A stretch of 64,000 nucleotides of DNA from Pseudomonas fluorescens NCIMB 11764 (GTDB taxonomy: Bacteria; Pseudomonadota; Gammaproteobacteria; Pseudomonadales; Pseudomonadaceae), in assembly GCF_000293885.2 (NCBI RefSeq), contig NZ_CP010945.1:6902001-6966000 (forward strand), written 5' to 3'. The translations under genes were made by a program, and so were the position numbers. Within the stretch, counting starts at the first letter, position 1, and the number at the start of each line of letters is the position of its first letter. Under the pieces are notes generated by a model. It was not told where the DNA came from, did no database searches, and saw nothing but the letters and a program-made list of their open reading frames with translations. Shown here piece after piece: positions 18,695-28,577 of this stretch.

Positions 18695-18826
18695 TGTGGC
18701 GAGGGAGCTTGCTCCCGCTGGGCTGTGTAGCTGCCTCAACTCAGGCGACCGCGTTTTGTCAGGCGCATTGCGTCATCCGGCTTACGGCTGCTTCGCTGCC
18801 GAGCTGGAGCAAGCTCCCTCGCCACA
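18695..18826. repeat. REP doublet, family A (TGTGGCGAGGGAGCTTGCTCCCGC)
   Basis: Two inverted copies: TGTGGCGAGGGAGCTTGCTC at the left and GAGCAAGCTCCCTCGCCACA at the right. It fills most of the ~300-bp divergent gap between the LysE exporter and the hydroxyacid dehydrogenase. Confidence 0.85.
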
Positions 18827-18923
18827 GGCTTTGTGCCAGACCAGCCAGCGAAGTAACCATTTGTTTCTATCTGGTAGGCTCGGCAGATTACGCCTTCAAT
18901 TCCATGCACAAAAGGTACAGTTG

Positions 18924-19889
18924 ATGACGAACCCTCGCCGCGCCGTTTTCCTCGACCATCCCTCGCTGGACCTCGGCGACCTCGACCTCAGCCCATTGCG
19001 TGCTTGCTTCGACGATTTGCAGCTGTTCGCGCAGACCGCGCCGGATCAGGTGATCGAACGTCTCAAGGGCGCGACCGTTGCCATCAGCAACAAAATCCTG
19101 ATCGACGCCGCAGCCATTGCCGCCAGCCCCGAGCTGAAGCTGATCCTGATCACCGCCACTGGCACCAACAACGTCGATCTCGCCGCCGCCCGCGCCCACG
19201 GCGTTACCGTCTGCAACTGTCAGGGTTACGGCACGCCGTCGGTGGCGCAGCACACGATCATGTTGCTGCTCAACCTGGCGACGCGCCTCACCGATTATCA
19301 GAAAGCGGTCGGCGAAGGTCGCTGGCAACAAGCGAAACAGTTCTGCCTGCTGGATTACCCGATCGTTGAACTGGAAGGCAAAACCCTGGGCTTGCTCGGT
19401 CATGGCGAGCTGGGTGGCGCGGTCGCACGGCTGGCCGAAGCCTTCGGCATGCGCGTGCTGCTCGGGCAGATTCCGGGGCGCCCTGCCCGGCCGGACCGCT
19501 TGCCGCTGGATGAGCTGTTGCCGCAGATCGATGCGCTGACCCTGCATTGCCCACTCAACGAACACACTCGTCATTTCATCGGTGCTCGCGAACTGGCGTC
19601 GATGAAACCGGGCGCCTTCGTGGTCAACACCGCCCGTGGCGGCTTGATCGACGAACAGGCGCTGGCCGATGCCTTGCGCAACGGCCACCTGGGCGGCGCC
19701 GCCACCGACGTGCTGAGCGTCGAGCCGCCGACCGCCGGCAACCCGTTACTCGCTGCCGACATCCCACGCTTGATCGTCACACCGCACAACGCCTGGGGCA
19801 GTCGCGAGGCGCGGCAGCGGATCGTTGGCCAATTGACCGAAAACGCTCAGGGATACTTCAGCAGTAAGGCGCTGCGGGTCGTCAGTTGA
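18924..19889 (+). CDS. D-2-hydroxyacid dehydrogenase (glycerate dehydrogenase/hydroxypyruvate reductase type)
   Basis: 321 residues from ATG 18924, with AAAGG upstream; the longer frame runs back through the REP element and is not real. The NAD(P)-binding segment is [15 protein letters not shown] (about 156-170), where the usual GxGxxG has His in place of a variable residue. The catalytic set R238 (NTARGG), E267 (SVEPP) and H288 ([11 protein letters not shown]) is complete. The enzyme reduces a 2-keto acid such as hydroxypyruvate or glyoxylate. Next to rsmC; probably its own transcript. Confidence 0.88.
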   Translation: MTNPRRAVFLDHPSLDLGDLDLSPLRACFDDLQLFAQTAPDQVIERLKGATVAISNKILIDAAAIAASPELKLILITATGTNNVDLAAARAHGVTVCNCQGYGTPSVAQHTIMLLLNLATRLTDYQKAVGEGRWQQAKQFCLLDYPIVELEGKTLGLLGHGELGGAVARLAEAFGMRVLLGQIPGRPARPDRLPLDELLPQIDALTLHCPLNEHTRHFIGARELASMKPGAFVVNTARGGLIDEQALADALRNGHLGGAATDVLSVEPPTAGNPLLAADIPRLIVTPHNAWGSREARQRIVGQLTENAQGYFSSKALRVVS

Positions 19890-19923
19890 TAAACTGCGGC
19901 ACTTTTTTTCACAGGAGCAGAGT

Positions 19924-20922
19924 ATGGATCCGCGCAGTGAAGTACTGCTTCGTCAGGCCGAGTTATTCCAGGGCCCGGTGTTGCTGGCCGGTTTGCCCGC
20001 CGATGATTTGCTCGGTCGCCTGCCCGACGCCCATGGCTGGTGCTGGCACGCCGGCGACCAGGCTGCGCTGGACGCTCGCTTCGCCGAGCGCAGCCATTTC
20101 GGCGTGACCGCGCCCGAGCGCGAGTTCGATACCGCGGTGGTGTTTCTGCCCAAGTCCAAGGACCTTACCGATTACATCCTCAACGCCCTGGCTTCGCGGC
20201 TGGCCGGTCGCGAGCTGTATCTGGTGGGTGAAAAACGCAGCGGCATCGAAGGCGCGGCCAAACAACTGAACCCGTTCGGCAAACCGCGCAAGCTCGACAG
20301 CGCGCGTCACTGCCAGCTCTGGCAGGTCACTGTGGCCAACGCGCCAGCGGCCAAGTCGCTGGAAAGCCTGGCTCAGACCTATGAATTGCCGTTGGCCGAA
20401 GGCCCGTTGAAAGTCATCAGCCTGCCGGGCGTGTTCAGCCACGGTCGCCTGGATCGCGGCAGCGCATTGTTGTTGGAGCATCTGGACAAATTGCCGAGCG
20501 GTCATTTGCTGGATTTCGGCTGCGGCGCGGGCGTGTTGGGGGCAGCGGTCAAACGTCGTTATCCGCACAATCAGGTCACGTTGCTCGACGTGGACGCTTT
20601 TGCGGCCGCCAGCAGTCGCCTGACGCTGGCTGCCAACGGTCTTGAAGCAGATGTCATTACCGGTGATGGCATTGATGCGGCGCCGATGGGTTTGAGTGCG
20701 ATTCTGAGCAACCCGCCGTTCCATGTCGGCGTGCACACCGACTATTTCGCTACCGAGAACTTGCTGCGAAAAGCGGCCAAACATCTGAAAAACGGTGGAG
20801 AACTGCGCCTTGTCGCGAACAGCTTCCTGAAGTATCAGCCGCTGATCGAAGAGCACCTGGGCGTGTGTGCGATCAAGGCTGAGGGACAGGGTTTCAGAAT
20901 CTACCGGGCCAAACGCGGCTGA
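19924..20922 (+). CDS. rsmC: 16S rRNA m2G1207 methyltransferase RsmC
   Basis: 332 residues, close to the usual size. An N-terminal pseudo-methyltransferase domain is followed by a catalytic one with the SAM motif DFGCGAG (197-203) and the N2-guanine signature NPPFHVG (263-269). It methylates G1207 of 16S rRNA in the small subunit. CAGGAG upstream supports the ATG. It is 34 bases after the dehydrogenase and may share its transcript. Confidence 0.92.
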   Translation: MDPRSEVLLRQAELFQGPVLLAGLPADDLLGRLPDAHGWCWHAGDQAALDARFAERSHFGVTAPEREFDTAVVFLPKSKDLTDYILNALASRLAGRELYLVGEKRSGIEGAAKQLNPFGKPRKLDSARHCQLWQVTVANAPAAKSLESLAQTYELPLAEGPLKVISLPGVFSHGRLDRGSALLLEHLDKLPSGHLLDFGCGAGVLGAAVKRRYPHNQVTLLDVDAFAAASSRLTLAANGLEADVITGDGIDAAPMGLSAILSNPPFHVGVHTDYFATENLLRKAAKHLKNGGELRLVANSFLKYQPLIEEHLGVCAIKAEGQGFRIYRAKRG

Positions 20923-20969
20923 AAAATAAGTACTTGCCTAACGGGTTTCGCCTAGGCAGAATCCGCTCC

Positions 20970-21165
20970 GTCCTAGGGGAGTAGTCTCCCACGAGCGCCA
21001 TGCTCGTCCGGCATACGTCAACATACTTGGTCCTCAGACCATGGCGTATGCGACCCAAGCGTCCGCATCAGACGGCTCGCCAGGGTTTGACAAGACCTAT
21101 GACACGAACACCTTACCCGGGGCGGGAAGGCTGTACGTGTCATAGCCGTGTCGACCCGCCCCTTA
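20970..21165 (+). promoter_or_regulatory. yybP-ykoY (Mn2+-sensing) riboswitch leader
   Basis: The conserved core AGGGGAGTAGTCTCC (from 20975) and the paired-loop consensus TACGTCAACATACTTGG (from 21014) match the yybP-ykoY family, whose loops L1 and L3 bind Mn2+. Downstream are two crossed inverted repeats: CTATGACACG (21097-21106) with CGTGTCATAG (21136-21145), and GGGGCGGG (21119-21126) with CCCGCCCC (21155-21162). They cannot form as one simple stem. The last lies just before the ribosome site (TTAGGA) of the GDT1-type gene, so they likely form the expression platform. Confidence 0.88.
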
Positions 21166-21176
21166 GGAAAACCCTG

Positions 21177-21761
21177 ATGCTGGATTCACTTCTCGTTCCC
21201 ACCGCAATCGTTGCCTTGGCCGAAATCGGCGACAAGACGCAACTGCTCGCACTCATTCTCGCTGCCCGCTTTCGCAAACCGTGGCCGATCATTGCCGGCA
21301 TCGTCGCCGCCACCCTGGCCAACCACGCGGCAGCCGGTGCGGTAGGCGCCTGGGTCGGAGGTTTCTTCTCGGATGCGATGTTGCACTGGATTCTCGCCGC
21401 AAGCTTCACCGCGACGGCGTTGTGGACCCTGGTGCCGGACAAGATGGATGACGACGAAGCCAGCACCGCCCGCAAGTTCGGGCCGTTCCTGACGACACTG
21501 ATTGCGTTCTTTCTGGCTGAAATGGGCGACAAGACTCAAGTCGCTACCGTGATGCTCGCCGCGCAATACCCTGAGCTATGGCTGGTGATCATCGGCACCA
21601 CCGCCGGGATGTTGATTGCCAACGTGCCAGTGGTACTGGCGGGTAACTTTGCGGCGGACAAACTGCCCTTGACGTTGATCCGTCGACTGGCGGCGTCGGC
21701 GTTTTTCGTCCTGGCGATTGTCGCGGTGTACAAGGCGATGCAGAGCAGTGGGTGGGTATGA
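21177..21761 (+). CDS. TMEM165/GDT1 family Mn2+ exporter (UPF0016)
   Basis: 194 residues from ATG 21177; the frame upstream is the riboswitch. Two homologous halves each carry the family signature ExGDKT: EIGDKT (16-21) and EMGDKT (115-120), with six hydrophobic helices. Family members such as MneA export Mn2+, with Ca2+ also transported in eukaryotes. Control by a yybP-ykoY riboswitch strongly supports manganese detoxification. Confidence 0.93.
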   Translation: MLDSLLVPTAIVALAEIGDKTQLLALILAARFRKPWPIIAGIVAATLANHAAAGAVGAWVGGFFSDAMLHWILAASFTATALWTLVPDKMDDDEASTARKFGPFLTTLIAFFLAEMGDKTQVATVMLAAQYPELWLVIIGTTAGMLIANVPVVLAGNFAADKLPLTLIRRLAASAFFVLAIVAVYKAMQSSGWV

Positions 21762-21778
21762 CGCGGCAGACCATTCAA

Positions 21779-21902
21779 TGTGGCGAGGGAGCTTGCTCCC
21801 GCTCGCTGCGTAGAAGCCGTAAATTCGGATGAGCGACAAAAACGCGCTCATCTGAAATGGGGCTGCCTTGCAGCCCCAGCGGGAGCAAGCTGCCTCGCCA
21901 CA
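21779..21902. repeat. REP doublet, family A
   Basis: TGTGGCGAGGGAGCTTGCTC at the left and its inverse at the right with one mismatch (CTGCCTCGCCA). It lies between the converging GDT1-type and M48 genes. Confidence 0.85.
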
Positions 21903-21917
21903 AAAGCCTTATCTACA

Positions 21918-22736
21918 TCAGGATTTAGGCGCTTTCTCGTACAACGGCATCACCTTCGGAATCGCTGCCTGCAACGAAGCAATCCGACTGGACGACGCTG
22001 GGTGAGTGCTCATGAACTCCGGTGGCGAACCTTCCGAGGCCTTGCTCATCTTGTTCCACAGGGTGATCGCGGCATTCGGGTTGTAGCCGGCGCGAGCCGC
22101 CAATTCCAGGCCGATCAGGTCAGCTTCGTTTTCATTGGAGCGGCTGTTGGGCAACGTCATGCCATAGTTGGCCACGGTGTCGGCCAGCGCCAGGCTGTCC
22201 TGACCCAGACCGAACAAGGCACCGGCGCCCTGCTTGGCCATTTCGATGCCGTAGGCCTTGGACATTGCTTCACGACCATGCTCGCGCAGGGCGTGGGCGA
22301 TTTCATGGCCCATGATCGCGGCGATTTCATCGTCGGTCAGTTTCAGGCTGTCAATCAGCCCGGTGTAGAAAATGATCTTGCCGCCAGGCCCGCAGTTGGC
22401 GTTGAGTTCGTCGCTCTTGATCAGGTTGACTTCCCATTTCCACTGGGCCGAATCCGGACGGAAAACCGGCGCCTGGGCAATCAGCCGATTGGCGATCGCC
22501 TGGATGCGCTTGGCATCGTTGCTGGTCTTGTCCAGCACACCTTTGCTGGTCGCTTCGCCGACCGTCTTCTGGTACGACTGGGCGTACATCTGGTTGACTT
22601 CGTCCGTGGACAACATACTGAACATGTACTGTTTGCGCTCCACACCCACGGCGCCGCCGCTGGTGGTGTTGACCGACTGACAACCGGCGAGCAACAGACC
22701 CGCACTCAGAGCACACAAAACCAATCGCTTGTTCAT
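21918..22736 (-). CDS. M48 family metalloprotease, lipoprotein (LoiP-like)
   Basis: 272 residues from ATG 22736, with AGGGAG upstream. Lipobox LLAGC (C19) indicates outer-membrane anchoring. Zinc motif HEIAH (144-148) and third ligand E204 in NENEADLIGL are intact. The family (LoiP, BepA-related) degrades or checks outer-membrane and periplasmic proteins. A single gene between a REP doublet and the divergent chemoreceptor. Confidence 0.92.
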   Translation of the reverse strand: MNKRLVLCALSAGLLLAGCQSVNTTSGGAVGVERKQYMFSMLSTDEVNQMYAQSYQKTVGEATSKGVLDKTSNDAKRIQAIANRLIAQAPVFRPDSAQWKWEVNLIKSDELNANCGPGGKIIFYTGLIDSLKLTDDEIAAIMGHEIAHALREHGREAMSKAYGIEMAKQGAGALFGLGQDSLALADTVANYGMTLPNSRSNENEADLIGLELAARAGYNPNAAITLWNKMSKASEGSPPEFMSTHPASSSRIASLQAAIPKVMPLYEKAPKS

Positions 22737-23009
22737 CAAAAAACTCCCTGAAAACATGCCGGGTATCCTAGGCGGGGAAATGTATCGACGCCAGATACAA
22801 CAGACATTCAGACGCATATTTCGGATAAAGCTCTCATCACCGTAGGAAAAAATTCACATAACCTCCCCCGCCGCGGCGGGTAACGGCCCGCAATGATTCA
22901 TTTGCGACATCTACCACTCCAAAACAGCCATTTCACCCTGCCTCGCTCATGGCCCTCGAACCGCGTGCCGATACAGCACCGCAGATGTCCTCTTGCGTGC
23001 GGAGCACCC

Positions 23010-25151
23010 ATGAAATTCAAGTCGATCCAGTTTTCCGTGGCGGCCCTGGCCGGCGCCATTGTTTTAAGCGTCGTGGCGGCACTGGTGCTTTACGCCCTGT
23101 TTTCCGGTGCCCGGACCCAAGACATGGTCCAGGAGCGGACCCAGGCACAATTCGAGCAAGTCATCGAACAGCGCCTGACGTCCCTGGCGCAAACCCAGGT
23201 CAGCCAGATCCAGCGCGAACTCGAGGCTCCCCTGTTGATTGCCGGCGGGTTGGTGCGGGTCAACGCCCTGATCGGCACGCCGGGCGCCGACGGCCAGCCG
23301 CAACTGAGCCTGAGCCGTGAGCAATTGATCAGCCTGATCAAGGAAAACGTCGCCAAAAACCCGAAAATCCTCGGGACTTACATTGGCTGGGAAAAAGACG
23401 CACTCGATCACAACGATGCGGCTTACGTCGACACCAAGGTGGTAGGGATCGACCCCAGCAACGGCCGCTTCCTGCCATGGTGGTTCCGCAACGAAGACGG
23501 CACTCTGGGCCTGGACAAACTGGTGGACGTCGACGACCAGAAAACCCTGTCCACCGGGGTGCGCGCCAGCGAGTACTACCTGTGCTCGAAAGAAACCAAA
23601 AAATCCTGCGTGATCGATCCGGCGCCCTACAAGGTCGGCGACAAGATCGTCATGCTCGCCTCCTTTATTGAACCGATCATGCTCAACGGTGCGTTCCAGG
23701 GCATCGTCGGCGCCGACCTGTCGGTGAACTTCATCCAGGAAATGCTGCTGGGCGCGAACCAGAAGCTGTACAACGGCTCGGGCGTCATGGCCCTGATCGG
23801 CAGCAACGGCCGGATCGTGGCCTACACCAAGGACCCGAGCAAATTCGGCGAGAAGGTCAGCGACATCCTCGATAGCCAACAGATCGCCAACATGGCCAAT
23901 CTCAAGCGCGGCGAAGTGACCTACACCGTCGACAAGGCCCAGGGCCGGATCGAGTTGTACCTGCCGTTCGGCATCGGCCAGACCGACGCCCGCTGGACCC
24001 TGATGCTGCAACTGCCGCTGAACGCGGTGATGGCCGACCTGCAAAAACTCCAGGCCGACCTCGACACACAGCGCAAATCCGACACCTTCGGCATGGCCAT
24101 GGTTGGCCTGCTGATTGCTGGCATCGGTTTGCTGGTGATCTGGCTGGTGGGCCACGGCATTGCCCGGCCACTTAAACAGATGGTCGCCATGCTCGACGAC
24201 ATTGCCAAAGGCGAAGGTGACCTCACCCGTCGCCTGACCAGTGATCGTGCCGACGAACTGGGCTCGATCGCCAAAGGCTTCAATACCTTCCTCGCGAAGT
24301 TGCAGGCGATGATCACTCAGGTCGTGACGTCGGTGCAGAGCGTCAGCGATTCGTCGGAACACACCGCCGACATCGCCATTCGCACCAACATCGGCGTGCA
24401 GAAACAAATGGTCGAGATCGATCAGGTCGCCACGGCGGTGCATGAAATGACCGCCACCGCCCAGGACGTGGCGCGCAACGCGACCCAGGCGGCACAAGCG
24501 GCCAGTCATGCGGATCAGGCGGCGGCGCAGGGCAAACAGATCGTGCGGGACACATCGAATTCGATCGGTGTGCTGGCGGTGGAAATCGGCAAGGCTGTCA
24601 GCGTGGTGCAAACCCTGGCCAAGGACAGCGAGAACATCAACGCGATCCTCACGGCCATTCGCGGGATCGCCGAGCAGACCAACCTGCTGGCCTTGAACGC
24701 GGCCATCGAAGCGGCACGCGCCGGTGAACAGGGCCGCGGTTTTGCAGTGGTGGCCGATGAAGTGCGCAACCTGGCGCAGAAAACCCAGAAGGCCACCGAA
24801 GAAATCCAGACCATGATCCAGCAACTGCAACAAGGCACGCGCGATGTGGTGCGGGTCATGGAGGACAGCCAGAACCGTACCGATGAAAGTGTTCAGCACG
24901 CCGCGAAAGCCGCCGAAGCGCTGGATGCGATCACTCAGGCGGTGTCGGTGATCAACGACATGAACACGCAGATTGCCAGTGCGGCCGAAGAACAGAGCGC
25001 GGTGGCGGATGACATCAACCGTAACGTGATCAACATTGGGCAAGTGGCCAATGAAGTGGCCGGTGGGGCGGATGAATCGAGCGCGGCGAGTGCGGACCTG
25101 ACCAAGCTGGCGGAACAGCAGCGGCGGTTGATCAATCAGTTCAAGGTTTGA
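23010..25151 (+). CDS. Methyl-accepting chemotaxis protein with dCache sensor
   Basis: 713 residues from ATG 23010 behind GGAG. Helix TM1 (about 10-31), a large periplasmic double-Cache domain (about 40-355, with [15 protein letters not shown] and [15 protein letters not shown]), TM2 near 365-385, HAMP ([20 protein letters not shown]) and the signalling tip [20 protein letters not shown]. It relays ligand binding to CheA/CheW. The Cache type is common for amino acids, polyamines or organic acids; the ligand is unknown. The 273-bp region upstream holds the divergent promoters and a GC-rich hairpin but no gene. Confidence 0.93.
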   Translation: MKFKSIQFSVAALAGAIVLSVVAALVLYALFSGARTQDMVQERTQAQFEQVIEQRLTSLAQTQVSQIQRELEAPLLIAGGLVRVNALIGTPGADGQPQLSLSREQLISLIKENVAKNPKILGTYIGWEKDALDHNDAAYVDTKVVGIDPSNGRFLPWWFRNEDGTLGLDKLVDVDDQKTLSTGVRASEYYLCSKETKKSCVIDPAPYKVGDKIVMLASFIEPIMLNGAFQGIVGADLSVNFIQEMLLGANQKLYNGSGVMALIGSNGRIVAYTKDPSKFGEKVSDILDSQQIANMANLKRGEVTYTVDKAQGRIELYLPFGIGQTDARWTLMLQLPLNAVMADLQKLQADLDTQRKSDTFGMAMVGLLIAGIGLLVIWLVGHGIARPLKQMVAMLDDIAKGEGDLTRRLTSDRADELGSIAKGFNTFLAKLQAMITQVVTSVQSVSDSSEHTADIAIRTNIGVQKQMVEIDQVATAVHEMTATAQDVARNATQAAQAASHADQAAAQGKQIVRDTSNSIGVLAVEIGKAVSVVQTLAKDSENINAILTAIRGIAEQTNLLALNAAIEAARAGEQGRGFAVVADEVRNLAQKTQKATEEIQTMIQQLQQGTRDVVRVMEDSQNRTDESVQHAAKAAEALDAITQAVSVINDMNTQIASAAEEQSAVADDINRNVINIGQVANEVAGGADESSAASADLTKLAEQQRRLINQFKV

Positions 25152-25160
25152 GGTTTAAGA

Positions 25161-25257
25161 GCAAGATCAAAAGATCGCGGCCTTCGGCAGCTCCTACAGG
25201 GTAAGGGTATACGCCTACCTAATGCAGGAGCTGCCGCAGGCTGCGATCTTTTTGATG
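25161..25257. repeat. REP doublet, family B
   Basis: Left arm GATCAAAAGATCGCGG with CTTCGGCAGCTCCTAC, right arm AGGAGCTGCCGCAGGCTGCG then ATCTTTTTGATG. It lies between converging genes. Confidence 0.85.
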
Positions 25258-25264
25258 ACACCAC

Positions 25265-25888
25265 TTAACCTGGGGTCAAACACTCCGGCCCGTTCAACTT
25301 CGGATCATTCACCAGATTCGCTAACACCCGCTCGCGCAACGCAGCGGGTTCACTGGCCAACAACCCCTGCAACACATGCAAAGGCGTCTCGGGATCAAGC
25401 CACGCCTCCTGCCCCGCTGCATCCAGAATCAACGGCCGACGCTGACTCGCCGCCGGTTGCGTGATCACTGCCGTGCTCAACCACACTTGCTCCTGCACCG
25501 GATACGCTTCCCAGATCGCCGCAAAAAACAGCGTCGAGCCCTCCCCCGGAGTCAACCAGTAAGGCCGCTTGCGCGTCGTGCCGCGCCATTCGTAAAAACC
25601 GTTGGCCGGCAGCAGGCACCGGCGCTCGCGCAGGGCCTGACGGAACATCGGTTGCTCGGCCACGGTTTCGGCCCGGGCATGGGCCGGCGTGCGGGACAGA
25701 TCGGTCAGCCACGGCGGCGTCAAACCCCAGCGCGCACGGGCCAACTCGCGTTGGCCGTCGGCGCCGGCACGCAGCATCAACACCGAATCGTTTGGGGAAA
25801 TATTCCACTGGGCCTGCTGATCGGCAGGGAAGCCAGGCAGGGCCGCGAAGGCGGGGTTCCAGCGAAACAGGGCATAACGTCCACACAT
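25265..25888 (-). CDS. SRAP (YedK/HMCES) family protein, divergent active site
   Basis: 207 residues. The family forms a thiazolidine crosslink to abasic sites in single-stranded DNA through Cys2. Cys2 (MCGRYALF) and the Glu of GFYEW (E100, equal to E105 of YedK) are present, as is the arginine of HARAET. The Asn equal to N75 is His70, and the HDRRP loop bearing H160 is shortened to ASQRRP, so the crosslink-resolving histidine is missing. The protein may bind abasic DNA but act differently from YedK. Monocistronic; no LexA box was seen. Confidence 0.88.
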   Translation of the reverse strand: MCGRYALFRWNPAFAALPGFPADQQAQWNISPNDSVLMLRAGADGQRELARARWGLTPPWLTDLSRTPAHARAETVAEQPMFRQALRERRCLLPANGFYEWRGTTRKRPYWLTPGEGSTLFFAAIWEAYPVQEQVWLSTAVITQPAASQRRPLILDAAGQEAWLDPETPLHVLQGLLASEPAALRERVLANLVNDPKLNGPECLTPG

Positions 25889-25923
25889 GGGGCAACACGA
25901 CTCTTGATAAAACGAACGTCAGC

Positions 25924-26184
25924 CTAACAGACCAGCGTGCCGGGAAAGCTTTCCGGCTCATCGCCGGGTAGCGGCAGCGCGGCATTGTACGCGGCGATCA
26001 ACTCGCGGGCGTATTCGGCCTGGTCATTGTCGACCGACAACCCCAACAGACCGAAAATGGGCAACTCCCCGCTGCCACCGAGCAAATCACGCCCGACCAG
26101 ATGCGCCTCGATGCCCTCACTGGCCAGCATGCCTTGCAGCAGCTCGCCTTCCATCAGGTTTTCCGGTTCATAGATTCGCTGCAT
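25924..26184 (-). CDS. DUF2007 domain protein
   Basis: 86 residues from ATG 26184, chosen because AAGGGG lies at good distance; ATG 26199 overlaps the upstream stop (ATGA) and adds MKGRS. DUF2007 is a small ferredoxin-like fold called putative signal-transducing. It starts MQRIYEPENLMEGELLQGML. It follows a CPXCG zinc-ribbon-like gene, so the two are translationally coupled. Function unknown. Confidence 0.8.
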   Translation of the reverse strand: MQRIYEPENLMEGELLQGMLASEGIEAHLVGRDLLGGSGELPIFGLLGLSVDNDQAEYARELIAAYNAALPLPGDEPESFPGTLVC

Positions 26185-26195
26185 GGAGCGCCCCT

Positions 26196-26378
26196 TCATT
26201 CGTTTTCGCTGTGAACTTCAAGTAACCATTCCTGACCATCAGTCTGCAGGACAAACGTGATGGGGCGGCAACACACCGGACAGTCTTCGATATAGGTCTG
26301 ATCGCCACCGGACAAATCCAGCACCGCCTCGGCCTCTTCACCACAATACGGACATTCGTAGCGCTCGGTTTCCAGCAT
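26196..26378 (-). CDS. CPXCG-motif cysteine-rich protein
   Basis: 60 residues with two Cys pairs, ECPYCGE and DCPVCCR, forming a probable zinc ribbon, and the acidic ending of the family. Cotranscribed with the DUF2007 gene, whose coding frame overlaps its stop or lies immediately after it. Role unknown. Confidence 0.82.
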   Translation of the reverse strand: MLETERYECPYCGEEAEAVLDLSGGDQTYIEDCPVCCRPITFVLQTDGQEWLLEVHSENE

Positions 26379-26517
26379 CGCGGTCTCCAGGGTGACTTGT
26401 GCGTATAATCGCCGGTCTATTTGCAGGGCTATTTTTGTCTGGCTACCTTTTCAGACCGTGCCCCGTTGGTTTTCGATCAAAACCTTTACTTACCCTAGCC
26501 GTTTCTAACAAGAGAGC

Positions 26518-27684
26518 ATGATGGGCGAATTCGATGCCATCCGACCTTACGACGACAGCGAAGTCCCAGCGGTGCTGGCACGATTGCTCGGCGACAAGGC
26601 GTTTCTAGATATCCTCACCCACTTCCGCTTCCCGCGTTTCGCCGGTGCTTTCGGCTGGATGCTCAAACCTCTTATAGCTCATCGGTTGCGCCGTGAGTTC
26701 GCCGGCATCAATTCGGTGGCCACACTGCAGGACAAAGTCGAGTATTACGTCGACCACACCATCGAACGCGCCACGGACGGGGTAACGTACACCGGCGTCG
26801 AGCAGTTCAAGTCCGGTAGCGCCTACCTGTTCATCGCCAACCACCGCGACATCGTCATGGACCCGGCCTTCGTCAACTATGCCGTGTACCACGCCGGCCT
26901 GCCGACACCGCGCATCGCCATTGGCGACAACCTGCTGCAGAAACCCTTCGTCAGCGACCTGATGCGCCTGAACAAGAGTTTCATCGTGCACCGTTCGATC
27001 ACCGGTCGCCGAGAGAAAATGGCGGCCTATCAGCTATTGTCGGCCTACATCAACCACTCGATCCGCAACGATTGCGCGTCGATCTGGATCGCTCAGGCCG
27101 AAGGCCGGGCCAAGGACGGCGACGACCGCACCGAGTCAGCGATCCTCAAGATGTTCCACATGAGTCGCAAGGATGAACCGTTCGGCGAAGTCATCCGCTC
27201 GCTGAACGTCACTCCGGTGTCGATCAGCTACGAATACGACCCGTGCGACCAGGCCAAGGCCCGCGAGCTCTACATCCGCGCCACCACCGGCAGCTACACC
27301 AAGGTGCCGGGCGAAGACGACGTCAGCATCGCCAAAGGCATCACCGGCTACAAGGGCCGGGTCCACGTGAACTTCGCCGCGCCGATCACCGAGTTGTTCG
27401 AAGACACCAAACAATTGGCGATCGAAATGGACAAGCAGATCCTCGGCGGTTATCGCTTGTTCCCGGTGCACTACCTGGCGTACGCGCAGTGGAAAGACGC
27501 CGATCCGCAGTTGCAGGTGTCGAAAGCGGCTGACGTGTTTGCAGCCGACGAGCTGGCGAAGGCCCAGGAAGAATGGCAGCGGCGCCTTGAGGCCTGCCCG
27601 GAAGAACATCGTCCTTTCCTGGTGCTGCAATACGCCACACCGGTGCGTAATCAGTACCGGGTGAAAGCCGGGTTGGCGCTGTAG
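26518..27684 (+). CDS. PlsC-type glycerolipid acyltransferase-like protein
   Basis: 388 residues; two ATGs in tandem (26518, 26521) with AAGAGAG just before, the second being better spaced. The acyltransferase motif I NHRDIVMDP (108-116) has the catalytic HxxxxD pattern. The usual EGTRS block reads AEGRAKDG instead, a pattern of long-form bacterial members. No clear transmembrane span is seen. Likely transfers acyl groups to a glycerophosphate or other lipid; the substrate is unknown. A single gene with its own promoter, divergent from the CPXCG pair. Confidence 0.8.
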   Translation: MMGEFDAIRPYDDSEVPAVLARLLGDKAFLDILTHFRFPRFAGAFGWMLKPLIAHRLRREFAGINSVATLQDKVEYYVDHTIERATDGVTYTGVEQFKSGSAYLFIANHRDIVMDPAFVNYAVYHAGLPTPRIAIGDNLLQKPFVSDLMRLNKSFIVHRSITGRREKMAAYQLLSAYINHSIRNDCASIWIAQAEGRAKDGDDRTESAILKMFHMSRKDEPFGEVIRSLNVTPVSISYEYDPCDQAKARELYIRATTGSYTKVPGEDDVSIAKGITGYKGRVHVNFAAPITELFEDTKQLAIEMDKQILGGYRLFPVHYLAYAQWKDADPQLQVSKAADVFAADELAKAQEEWQRRLEACPEEHRPFLVLQYATPVRNQYRVKAGLAL

Positions 27685-27692
27685 GTTTTTAC

Positions 27693-27768
27693 AGCAAGAT
27701 CAAAAGATCGCAGCCTTCGGCAGCTCCAACATCAATGTAGGAGCTGCCGAAGGCTGCGATCTTTTGCT
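27693..27768. repeat. REP doublet, family B
   Basis: Near-perfect inverted arms: GCAAGATCAAAAGATCGCAG and CTGCGATCTTTTGCTT, each joined to CTTCGGCAGCTCC or GGAGCTGCCGAAGG. It lies between converging genes. Confidence 0.88.
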
Positions 27769-27776
27769 TTAAGGGA

Positions 27777-28055
27777 TCAAACCCGCGTGCTGATCCACGA
27801 CACCAGCAACGCCAAGCCCAGGCAGGCAAAACCGAAACGATAGAAAAACCGGTTCATGCGCAAGGTCGCCCAATCCAGCACGGGCTCTTCACTGGGACGG
27901 CTCTGACGCTGCGCTGCCAGACTGGCCTGCGCGCGCTGTTCGCGGCGACGCGTAGCGTGCAGCAACCAGCTGCCCGGAAAGGCAAACAGCAAGGCGAGCA
28001 GGTTGATCAATTTGGCGGGATGGGCGGTAAACAGCGTCATCAAATGCAGCGACAT
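27777..28055 (-). CDS. Small conserved membrane protein
   Basis: 92 residues from ATG 28055, with GAGG at a proper distance; a GTG directly upstream would add one residue. Two hydrophobic helices (about 14-32 and 70-88) flank a basic stretch RRREQRAQ. Not recognised as a named family. It is divergent from the small hypothetical gene at 28251. Confidence 0.6.
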   Translation of the reverse strand: MSLHLMTLFTAHPAKLINLLALLFAFPGSWLLHATRRREQRAQASLAAQRQSRPSEEPVLDWATLRMNRFFYRFGFACLGLALLVSWISTRV

Positions 28056-28250
28056 CACAAACCTCAGTCAAAACAGGTGTGGCGAACGCCGGACCGACGA
28101 CCGCGGCGCAAATTCTACCGAAAGCCGTCCCTCCTGCCCGCCGCTTTACGACAAATAACTCACCATTTGGCAGATTCCTGCTCTGCGTCACGGCTTCGTC
28201 ATCTGAATGCGCCAGTCTCTCGGCCCATCGAAACCGACACGGAAACCGTC

Positions 28251-28457
28251 ATGCTCCACGCCGAAAACCAGGATCGCCTCTACCTCATCGCTCAAAGCGA
28301 CGAACAACAAGCCCTCGTCGGCAGCCTCGCCTTCAACGTTCAGGATTGCCATTGGCTGGTGTATTGCGCACTGGGTGGGCATCAACATGCGGATTTACCG
28401 GAGGCGGACTTGCTGACGGGCGTGAGTGTGCTGGATTTTTATTCGCAAGCCGCCTGA
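28251..28457 (+). CDS. Small hypothetical protein
   Basis: 68 residues from ATG 28251, with CGGAAA upstream. The longer open frame back to 27957 antisense to the membrane gene is not protein-like. The product is acidic and soluble (LYLIAQSDEQQALVGSL, HWLVYCALG). The composition looks coding and it stands alone between two REP elements. Family not recognised. Confidence 0.55.
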   Translation: MLHAENQDRLYLIAQSDEQQALVGSLAFNVQDCHWLVYCALGGHQHADLPEADLLTGVSVLDFYSQAA

Positions 28458-28477
28458 CTCCGCAGAATCCTGCCCGG

Positions 28478-28569
28478 CAGGAGCTGCAGAAGGCTGTGAT
28501 CTTTTGATTTTTTGAGGGAGTAGCCGAAGATCAGGATCAAAAGATCGCAGCCTTCGGCAACTCCTGCGG
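28478..28569. repeat. REP doublet, family B, degenerate
   Basis: CAGGAGCTGCAGAAGGCTG then GATCTTTTG at the left, and GATCAAAAGATCGCAGCC with CTTCGGCAACTCCTG at the right. It lies between converging genes. Confidence 0.8.
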
Positions 28570-28577
28570 GGCTCGCA

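Noticed and set aside
23064..25043. 659-codon open frame antisense to the chemoreceptor
   Set aside because: High-GC shadow of the true gene; no ribosome site, and composition rich in His, Arg and Gln.
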